In this document: in pieces, positions 9,947-16,057 of the stretch
Layout of the letters: each line of letters opens with the position of its first letter
How positions within the stretch are numbered: position 1 is the stretch's first letter
The notes under the pieces: model-generated
Database searches by the model: none
What the model was told of the DNA's origin: nothing
The model's input: only the letters and a program-made list of their open reading frames with translations
Position numbers and translations under genes: made by a program
Assembly: GCA_017532825.1 (NCBI GenBank)
Contig: JAFXIT010000014.1
Coordinates: 1-47,123, forward strand
From: Clostridia bacterium
Lineage (GTDB): Bacteria; Bacillota; Clostridia; Oscillospirales; QAMX01
Length of the DNA stretch: 47,123 bases
Direction: 5' to 3'

Positions 9947-9971
9947 AAAAGCAACCCCTCTTTCAGTATAA

Positions 9972-10000
9972 ATTATACTCCGTTTTGCACCTTTTTTCAA
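9972..10000 (-). promoter_or_regulatory. Promoter of the purE-C-F-M-N-H-D operon
   Basis: On the minus strand TTGAAA (10000-9995), 17 nt, TATAAT (9977-9972). The predicted start near 9965 leaves a leader of only about 20 nt before purE. There is thus no room for a purine riboswitch, and control would have to be by a protein repressor or distant. Confidence 0.75.
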
Positions 10001-10089
10001 GCACAAACGGCCCCTATTCCCAAATTTGGATTGTCAGACAAATATTCCTTTTACGGCGGAAAATATTTGTAGAGCATTACTACCGACCG

Positions 10090-10119
10090 CAAAAAAGCAG
10101 CGCAGATTTCTCTGCGCCG
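10090..10119 (-). terminator. Terminator after the RNase J gene
   Basis: Minus-strand stem GCGCAGA / TCTGCGC with a GAAA tetraloop is followed by TGC and six T residues (10096-10091). Confidence 0.88.
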
Positions 10120-10125
10120 CAAAAA

Positions 10126-11781
10126 TTATACCTCCATTATTACCGGGAGGATCATGGGTGAACGCTTGGTCTGCTTGTAGACAAGACCCGACAGCTCCGA
10201 GCGTATCTCGGCCTTGACCGTATTCCAGTCGCACCTGCCACCTGCCATCGCCCTTTCGACCGAGCGTATTGCAAGCTCCTTCATCTGGGTGGTCAGATTA
10301 TCGGCCTCCTTGGCATAGATAAAGCCGCGGGTGATGATATCGGGACCGGCAAGGATGTTGCCGTTTTGCTCGTCAAGGGTAAGACCGACGATTATAAGTC
10401 CGTCCTCCGAAAGAAGCTTGCGGTCACGAAGCACCACCGAGCTGACGTCGCCCACGCCAAGACCGTCGACCATTACGCTGCCCGACTGTACCGTACCGCC
10501 CAGCCTGACGACCCCCTCCTTGCTTATCTCAAGGATGCGTCCCACCTCGCCGATAAAGACGTTTTGCACGCCGCAGTCCTTTGCGAGGTTGGCATGGCTT
10601 GCAAGGTGACGGTATTCGCCGTGGATGGGCATAAAGTTTTTCGGTCTTGCAAGGGAGAGCAGGAGCTTTAGCTCCTCACGGCAGGCGTGTCCCGACACGT
10701 GTACCTCGGCAAGACGCTCATATACCACCTCTGCACCGAGGCGGTAGAGCTCGTTTACAAGACCGTAGACGGCATTTTCATTGCCGGGGATGGGGCTTGC
10801 CGAGATTATAACGAGGTCTCCCGAGGAGATGCTGACCTGCTTATGGGTGGCAAAGGCCATCCTTGAAAGGGCGGACATCGGCTCGCCCTGACTGCCCGTG
10901 GTGACGATACAGACCTTCTTGCGCTGGTAGCGGCCTATGTCGTTGATGTCGATAAGGGAGCCCTCGGGTATCTTGATATATCCAAGCTCCAAGCCGAGGT
11001 TCATGATATTTTCCATGCTCCGCCCCGACACGGCTATCTTTCTGCCGTTTGCCACGGCGGCATTTATCACCTGCTGTATGCGGTGGACGTTGGAGGCAAA
11101 GCTTGCAACGATTATACGTTTATCCGAGCCGCTGAAGATGGCGTTGAGGGAATGACCTACCATGCTTTCGGACATGGAGATGCCCGGGCGCTCGACGTTG
11201 GTGGAGTCGGAAAGCATAAGGGTGATGCCCTCGTTGCCAAGCTCACCGATGCGGGCGAGGTCTATCATCCGTCCGTCGACGGGGGTAGAGTCTATCTTGA
11301 AGTCGCCGGTATGAAGCACCACGCCGCAGGGGGTAGTGATGGCAAAGGCTACGGCGTCGACGATGGAGTGGTTTACGTGGATAAACTCGACCGAGAAGCG
11401 GTCGGTCGTTACCCTCTCTCCGGGTGAAACACGGTTTACCTTTACCCTTGAGAGCATCTTGTGCTCGGCAAGCTTGAGCTCGATAAGGCCTGCGGTGAGG
11501 CTGGTGCAGTAGATGGGTGCGTCGATATCCCTCATCAGGTAGGGAATTGCGCCTATGTGGTCCTCGTGTCCGTGGGTGATGAAGATGCCCTTGACCTTCT
11601 GCTTGTGTTGGATGACGTAGCTGAAGTCGGGAATTACAAGGTCGATGCCGAACATCTCGTCGCCGGGGAACGCAAGACCAACGTCTACGATTATGATCTC
11701 CTTGTCAAACTCGTAGACGGTAAAGTTCTTGCCGATCTCGTTGAGACCGCCAAGAGGGATGATCTTAAGTTTTTGTGCCAT
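10126..11781 (-). CDS. rnj: Ribonuclease J
   Basis: A metallo-beta-lactamase/beta-CASP ribonuclease with 5'-3' exonuclease and endonuclease activity in mRNA decay and rRNA maturation. The 551 residues match RNase J length. The zinc motif THGHEDH is at 69-75, LHTGDFKID is the following metal motif, LSDSTN and the beta-CASP core (SFASNVHRIQQV, GRSMENI) follow, and HVSGHA near 370 provides later catalytic residues. The C-terminal domain ends PMILPVIMEV. AAAGGAG precedes the ATG at 11781. It has its own promoter and a long leader with a strong hairpin. Confidence 0.95.
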   Translation of the reverse strand: MAQKLKIIPLGGLNEIGKNFTVYEFDKEIIIVDVGLAFPGDEMFGIDLVIPDFSYVIQHKQKVKGIFITHGHEDHIGAIPYLMRDIDAPIYCTSLTAGLIELKLAEHKMLSRVKVNRVSPGERVTTDRFSVEFIHVNHSIVDAVAFAITTPCGVVLHTGDFKIDSTPVDGRMIDLARIGELGNEGITLMLSDSTNVERPGISMSESMVGHSLNAIFSGSDKRIIVASFASNVHRIQQVINAAVANGRKIAVSGRSMENIMNLGLELGYIKIPEGSLIDINDIGRYQRKKVCIVTTGSQGEPMSALSRMAFATHKQVSISSGDLVIISASPIPGNENAVYGLVNELYRLGAEVVYERLAEVHVSGHACREELKLLLSLARPKNFMPIHGEYRHLASHANLAKDCGVQNVFIGEVGRILEISKEGVVRLGGTVQSGSVMVDGLGVGDVSSVVLRDRKLLSEDGLIIVGLTLDEQNGNILAGPDIITRGFIYAKEADNLTTQMKELAIRSVERAMAGGRCDWNTVKAEIRSELSGLVYKQTKRSPMILPVIMEV

Positions 11782-11830
11782 AAATACTCCTTTATATTTT
11801 TAAGAAAAGCGCTATGTATCTTTATCCTTT

Positions 11831-11874
11831 CGAAGCCGCCGTCGGCAGACGTCCGCCCGCAGACGACAGCTTCG
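11831..11874 (-). promoter_or_regulatory. Strong hairpin in the RNase J 5' leader
   Basis: In the minus-strand transcript GAAGCTGTCGTC pairs fully with GACGGCGGCTTC (12 bp, G-U wobbles included), enclosing a second GC-rich helix. It lies about 20 nt after the predicted transcription start and 50 nt before the ATG, with no T-run after it, so it is not a terminator. Confidence 0.6.
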
Positions 11875-11901
11875 TAATAATTACACGCCCAAAGCGTATA
11901 T

Positions 11902-11930
11902 ATCATACCACAAAATATCGTTTCTGTAAA
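11902..11930 (-). promoter_or_regulatory. Promoter of the RNase J gene
   Basis: On the minus strand TTTACA (11930-11925), 17 nt, TATGAT (11907-11902), about 120 nt upstream of the start codon. Confidence 0.7.
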
Positions 11931-11976
11931 TATCCGTTTTTGACTTTTTTGCAACGGCAGAGGACAAATACGCCGT

Positions 11977-14055
11977 TTATCTGCTCTTTTGGTCAAAATC
12001 CCGTGTCCTTCCGACAAATTCATCGGAAATCTCGCTTGCAAACTCGGCGCTCTCTCCCTCGGCAATTATGCGTATCTCCCGTCCCTTTGAGCCGGGAACG
12101 AGGGTGACGTATCCGCCGTCAAGGGCGGCACGCACCCCTCTGAGGTACTCACAGCCCACCCCCCGAAGGCTCTCACAGAGCCGTCTCATCACCGCCGATG
12201 GCTCGGAGCTGCATTCCACCGTCCGCTCGGTGATGAAAAAGTCAGGAAGCTCGGCCCGCAGTCTTTCAAGCTCCGCCCTTCCCGCCGCAACCGCCGAGAG
12301 AAGGGTCAGCGCACCCGCAGAGCCGTCACGCAAAAACAGATCCTCTCTGTAGACGTCCTCCGCCTCCTGACCGTCACGCTCAAGCCGCAACACCCTGCAG
12401 GGCAGTCGGTCAAACGCTACGGGTGCACCGTAGGCAACGGCGATCGCTCTTTCGGGGTGCTCGGAGATACGGCTCAAAAGAAGCAGAGCAAGGCTTGTAC
12501 CTGAAGAAAGCCCGTTTATCCTGAAGCCGAAGCCGCCGTCGGTCAGCTCGACGGATATCGGAGAAGGGTGCTTTACCTTGAAGCCTGCCGCCTGCAGAGC
12601 CTTTTTGAGGGTACGGTCGGAGGTGTCAACGCTCATTCCCCTGCCCTCGTTGCCTGCGGCGACGGTGGCGGCGTAGATGTCGGGACAGCCTGTCAAAAAC
12701 GACACCGTACCCTCTCCGGCGGTGCGGACGTCACGCCGTGAGATGGCAGAAAGAAGCTTCTTACCAAACTGCGCCGAGACCGCCCTTCCGTCACGGTCAA
12801 AGAAATAAAATCCTCCGTCAAAGGGGAATACCGTCAGCGCACAGCCGACCGCCGCCCCCACCGTTGCGGCACAGGCAGGACTGTCGGCATCGAAAAGCAG
12901 TGCTCCGCAGCCTGCCGAGGTAATACCTCCCGCAAGTGTCAGCAGTCCGCCGCCGACGGCGACACGTGAGCCCTCTTCAAGAAGAGAAGCCGCACACCGA
13001 CCGAGAAAGGCGGTGTCCTCGGGGGTAAAACGGCCGCAGAGGCGGCCCGTCTCGTCAAAGACCGCCTCCTCGCCGTCCGAGCTTGTTATGACACCCGATA
13101 TAAAGCGTCCGCCGCCGAGCTTTACCCCTGCGTAGACCTTTGTGCCGGGAGCCGCAGATATACCGTCGCCGAGCTCGGCACCCTCTCCTATACAGCAGTC
13201 CTCGCCGAGCACGCAGCCGTTGCCGACACCTGCGGAGTGGCATATCACGCTTCCCTCTATCTCACACCCCGCTCCGACCGTGCCGTAGACCACCGAATCC
13301 CTTACACTGCTTCCAAGGCCGACCGAGGCGTTTGCGCCGATAAAGTTATCCCCTGCGGCGTAGCGCAGGTTTGCCTCACGGTAGGCCCTCGTATCGCCGA
13401 TGTCGCACCAGTAGCCCTCAAGCTCACAGCCGAGGATAAATCTGTTTTGGCGCAGCAGGCTCGGAAAGAGGTCACGGGCAAAATCGCAGGGGCGGTCGGA
13501 GGGTATCTCCTCAAGCACCGAGGGGGAAAGTATATATATGCCGGTATTTATGAGGTTTGAAAAGACCTGCTCACGTGCGGGCTTTTCGGTAAAGCGGACT
13601 ATCCGTCCGTTCTCGTCGGTCAGCACAAGACCGTATTCGCCGGGGTCGTTTCTCGAGGTCAGCACCACCGTAGCCTCGGCACCGCTTTCCTTATGGGCCT
13701 TGACAGCTTTTTCAAGGGGAAGCTCGGTGACACAGTCCCCCGCAATGACGATAAAGTCTCCGTCGCATAAGAACTCCTTTGCCGCACCGACACCTCCCGC
13801 CGTACCAAGCGGGGTCTCCTCGGTAAAGTATTCTATCTCCACGCCAAGCTCACGTCCGCTTCCCAGCCGCTCACGGATGGTATTTCCCATATACATCAGC
13901 GTAACGGCTATCTTATCCACGCCGCAGGGCTTGAGGGTCTCGATTATACGTTCAATGACCGGACGGTCGCATATATTTACCATGGGCTTCGGGAGACGGC
14001 AGGTAAGAGGACGGAGCCGTCTGCCCTCGCCGCCGGCGAGTATACAGGCCTTCAA
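11977..14055 (-). CDS. Sugar-phosphate nucleotidyltransferase fused to a phosphohexomutase-like domain
   Basis: A 692-residue fusion. Residues 1-230 form an NTP-transferase domain with GGEGRRLRPLT at 8-18 and PKPMV, as in mannose-1-phosphate guanylyltransferases. Residues 235-320 are a left-handed beta-helix hexapeptide region. Residues 330-690 align in layout with alpha-D-phosphohexomutases, but the phosphoserine motif TASHNP is not present, so mutase activity is doubtful. Known two-domain relatives are annotated mannose-1-phosphate guanylyltransferase/phosphomannomutase. The likely role is making an NDP-sugar for surface glycans. The start is TTG at 14055, after GGGAG buried in a hairpin. 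It follows a PfkB kinase in the same direction. Confidence 0.82.
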   Translation of the reverse strand: MKACILAGGEGRRLRPLTCRLPKPMVNICDRPVIERIIETLKPCGVDKIAVTLMYMGNTIRERLGSGRELGVEIEYFTEETPLGTAGGVGAAKEFLCDGDFIVIAGDCVTELPLEKAVKAHKESGAEATVVLTSRNDPGEYGLVLTDENGRIVRFTEKPAREQVFSNLINTGIYILSPSVLEEIPSDRPCDFARDLFPSLLRQNRFILGCELEGYWCDIGDTRAYREANLRYAAGDNFIGANASVGLGSSVRDSVVYGTVGAGCEIEGSVICHSAGVGNGCVLGEDCCIGEGAELGDGISAAPGTKVYAGVKLGGGRFISGVITSSDGEEAVFDETGRLCGRFTPEDTAFLGRCAASLLEEGSRVAVGGGLLTLAGGITSAGCGALLFDADSPACAATVGAAVGCALTVFPFDGGFYFFDRDGRAVSAQFGKKLLSAISRRDVRTAGEGTVSFLTGCPDIYAATVAAGNEGRGMSVDTSDRTLKKALQAAGFKVKHPSPISVELTDGGFGFRINGLSSGTSLALLLLSRISEHPERAIAVAYGAPVAFDRLPCRVLRLERDGQEAEDVYREDLFLRDGSAGALTLLSAVAAGRAELERLRAELPDFFITERTVECSSEPSAVMRRLCESLRGVGCEYLRGVRAALDGGYVTLVPGSKGREIRIIAEGESAEFASEISDEFVGRTRDFDQKSR

Positions 14056-14061
14056 AATAAC

Positions 14062-14093
14062 AACACTCCCTTTGTTTTGTCAAAGGAAGTGTT
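14062..14093 (-). promoter_or_regulatory. Hairpin sequestering the ribosome binding site of the nucleotidyltransferase gene
   Basis: The minus-strand RNA forms a 13-bp stem (AACACTTCCTTTG with CAAAGGGAGTGTT, one G-U pair, 6-nt loop). The right arm contains the AAAGGGAG ribosome binding site of the downstream TTG start. A weak T-rich tail (TGTTATTTT) follows, so it could also act as a partial terminator. Confidence 0.65.
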
Positions 14094-14118
14094 TGCATTA
14101 AATATGTACTTTATTCGG

Positions 14119-15018
14119 TCAGCATCCGAGTACTTCTTTTACAAGCGCCTCTTCAAGGGGCGGTACGGCACCCTTTTTCGAGGCGACGTAGGCTCCCATA
14201 CGGTTGCCTGCGGCAAGGCAGGCCGAAAGGTCAGCCCCGGAAATATATCTGCAGAGGAAGCCCGCATTGAAGGCATCCCCCGCTCCGACGGTGTCTGCCA
14301 CCTCGACGGCTATCGCTCCCGACTCGGCGTATTTCCCATCACGTCCAAACGCCAGAGCACCCTTTTCTCCGCAGGTCTGCACCACGGCTTGGCAGCCGCT
14401 CTCGGAAAACACCCTTTCGGCAAATTCCCTAAATCCAAGCTCACGGCCGTATACCGCACGGGAGATGACCCCGAGCTCACCGTCGTTGAACTTAACTATC
14501 CTGCAAAGGGATATGCCCTCTTTTAAAAGCTCACCGTCAAAAAAGTCCTTGCGGAGGTTGACGTCGAAAAATCCGACGGTCTCCTCAAGCTCGCTAATTA
14601 GGGTAAAAAGGTCGTTTTTAAGGGCATCCGAGCGCTTAAGGGCAAGGCTTCCGTATATTACAGCCCTCGGGTCAAGCTCCTTTATCCTCTTTGAAAGCTC
14701 GGGGGTTATGCGCGTTTGGTCGTAGGCCACACCGAGGGGAAGCTCAAAGTCGGGGGTACCGTCGGCCTTTGAAAATACCCTTGCATAGCCCGTCGGGCAG
14801 TCCGAAAAGGCGACCATATCATCCCTTACGCCGAGCCTTTTAAGCTCGTCAAGAGCCCCTGCTCCAAGCTCGTCCCTTCCAAGCGTCGAGACGGGGTAGG
14901 CCTCAAAGCCCAGGGCCGCAAGGTGTGCTGCGGTATTAAATGGCGCTCCGCCGATATGCTTTTGTTGGCCTATTATGTCCCAGAGTATCTCGCCTACGCA
15001 GACGATATTTTTATTCAT
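14119..15018 (-). CDS. PfkB family carbohydrate kinase (fructokinase-like)
   Basis: A ribokinase-fold sugar kinase of 299 residues, the usual length. The N-terminal substrate motif GGAPFNTAAHLA (23-34) is typical of fructokinases, and the C-terminal ATP/anion-hole motif DTVGAGDAFNAGFL contains the catalytic Asp. By family it phosphorylates fructose or a related sugar with ATP; the exact sugar is not certain. The ATG at 15018 follows GGAAGTGAT. The gene starts only 21 nt after the RNase P RNA gene with no promoter between them, so it may be transcribed by read-through. The fused nucleotidyltransferase follows, fitting a sugar-activation role. Confidence 0.87.
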   Translation of the reverse strand: MNKNIVCVGEILWDIIGQQKHIGGAPFNTAAHLAALGFEAYPVSTLGRDELGAGALDELKRLGVRDDMVAFSDCPTGYARVFSKADGTPDFELPLGVAYDQTRITPELSKRIKELDPRAVIYGSLALKRSDALKNDLFTLISELEETVGFFDVNLRKDFFDGELLKEGISLCRIVKFNDGELGVISRAVYGRELGFREFAERVFSESGCQAVVQTCGEKGALAFGRDGKYAESGAIAVEVADTVGAGDAFNAGFLCRYISGADLSACLAAGNRMGAYVASKKGAVPPLEEALVKEVLGC

Positions 15019-15038
15019 TTTATCACTTCCAAAAAAGG

Positions 15039-15389
15039 CTTCGGGAGGATCTGTAAGCCGGGTTCTGTATTTGTGCGGTCATCTATCTCCGGCCCTGCGT
15101 TGCCGCAGGGCTCATGCCACCACCTCGGACCTACGTCGGGCAGACGCGGCTTTCGCCGTCCTGTCGGGTGTTGCTCCGGATAGAGTTTACATGAACGGCA
15201 CGTCACCGTGCCGACGGCGGGCGCTTATCTCCGCCTTTCCACCCTTACCGTGATCGCTCACGGCGGTATATCTCTGTTGCACTTGTCCTGAAGTTGCCTT
15301 CGGCGGGCGTTACCCGTTATCCTGCCGTATGGAGCCCGGACTTTCCTCATGGGGTCTCCCCCACGCGACCGCCCGATCCTCCCGAAGCG
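15039..15389 (-). ncRNA. rnpB: RNase P RNA
   Basis: The catalytic RNA of RNase P, which matures tRNA 5' ends. The ends form a 14-bp perfect P1 helix (15039-15052 with 15375-15388). The conserved 5' block GAGGAAAGTCCGGGCTC (minus strand 15348-15332) and the 3' block around GAACCCGGCTTACAG (near 15051-15066) are both clear. A run of six T follows P1 on the minus strand (15036-15031), so P1 probably doubles as an intrinsic terminator. The length of about 350 nt is normal. Whether it is type A or B was not resolved. Confidence 0.95.
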
Positions 15390-15394
15390 TTTCT

Positions 15395-15423
15395 ATTATA
15401 CATTATTTTTCGATTTCTGTAAA
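15395..15423 (-). promoter_or_regulatory. Promoter of rnpB
   Basis: On the minus strand TTTACA (15423-15418), 17 nt, TATAAT (15400-15395), placed 6-7 nt before the first base of the P1 helix, exactly where a promoter for the RNA should lie. Confidence 0.8.
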
Positions 15424-15446
15424 GAAGTCGCCCCGTAAAATTACTG

Positions 15447-15475
15447 TTGCAAATTTGCACGGAATAATGTATACT
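15447..15475 (+). promoter_or_regulatory. Promoter of the DUF1292 gene
   Basis: TTGCAA (15447-15452), 17 nt, TATACT (15470-15475), about 40 nt upstream of the start codon and back-to-back with the rnpB promoter. Confidence 0.65.
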
Positions 15476-15514
15476 GTATCTGTGAAAGATAAAATTAACA
15501 GGGAGGTCTTTTCA

Positions 15515-15826
15515 ATGAGCGAAGAATACGGAAACGATATCGTGACCCTTACCGACGAGGAAGGCAACGAAATAGAGCTGGAGCATCTTGATACCCTTGA
15601 GTACAACGGCAGCATCTACATGGCCTTTGTGCCGGTAGTTGAGAGCCCCGAGGAGGTCCTTGACGAATCCATGGAGCTCGTCATCCTCAAGGTCGAGGAG
15701 GAGGACGGCGAGGAGCTGCTCGTCACCGTAGACGATGACGGCGAGGCTGAGACCGTTTTTGAGCTGTTTGCAAAGAGACTTGAAAACGTCTATTTCGACG
15801 ACGAAGAGGACCCCGAGGCAGAGTAA
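15515..15826 (+). CDS. DUF1292 family protein (YrzB-like)
   Basis: A very acidic 103-residue cytoplasmic protein. It matches DUF1292 (Bacillus YrzB): an N-terminal block DIVTLTDEEGNEIELEHLDT, then YNGSIYMAFVPV and ILKVEEEDGEE, followed by an acidic tail. The function of the family is unknown; in Bacillus it is encoded with the Holliday-junction resolvase YrrK/YqgF, which is not here. I chose the ATG at 15515 because GGGAGG lies 8 nt upstream and the homologous N-terminus begins there; the open frame continues to 15329 into rnpB. No neighbour suggests a role. Confidence 0.85.
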   Translation: MSEEYGNDIVTLTDEEGNEIELEHLDTLEYNGSIYMAFVPVVESPEEVLDESMELVILKVEEEDGEELLVTVDDDGEAETVFELFAKRLENVYFDDEEDPEAE

Positions 15827-15831
15827 TTCCC

Positions 15832-16008
15832 AACCGCACAAGACTTCTCTCCTGCGTCTTTGGTGATACCGTTTGTTTTTAACCGACAAACATTGATAAA
15901 GGGATTCCGCGTTTTTCCGTGGTTTGCAGGCCTCCCGCCCCCCGAGGCGGACGTTGGAAGCAGTAAAACGGAAAACAGGTTGCCCACCTGCTACTTTTTG
16001 TGCAGGTT
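15832..16008 (+). ncRNA. Structured RNA candidate, possibly 6S-like
   Basis: Between DUF1292 and the glycosyltransferase lie about 230 nt without coding potential. The ends of a 177-nt stretch pair with each other (AACCGCACAA at 15832-15841 with TTGTGC-A-GGTT at 15998-16008). Inside are several local stems, such as GTTTGT/ACAAAC, GCCTC/GAGGC and CAGGT/ACCTG, and a possible long-range pairing of GTTTTTCCGT with ACGGAAAAC. Size and end-to-end pairing suit a 6S RNA (ssrS), but I did not recognise a diagnostic motif. It could also be a leader of the downstream gene. Confidence 0.4.
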
Positions 16009-16018
16009 ATTATCGACG

Positions 16019-16046
16019 GTACACCTCTGATGCGGGAGTGTTTTTC
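16019..16046 (+). terminator. Weak terminator-like hairpin before the glycosyltransferase gene
   Basis: ACACCTC can pair with GAGTGT (one bulged C) and is followed by four more T residues. It would suit the 3' end of the upstream RNA candidate, but the stem is short. Confidence 0.3.
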
Positions 16047-16057
16047 GGAGTGAGTAT

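Noticed and set aside
9947..10089. Possible purine riboswitch before purE
   Set aside because: The promoter at 9972-10000 leaves about 20 nt of leader, and no riboswitch core is seen.
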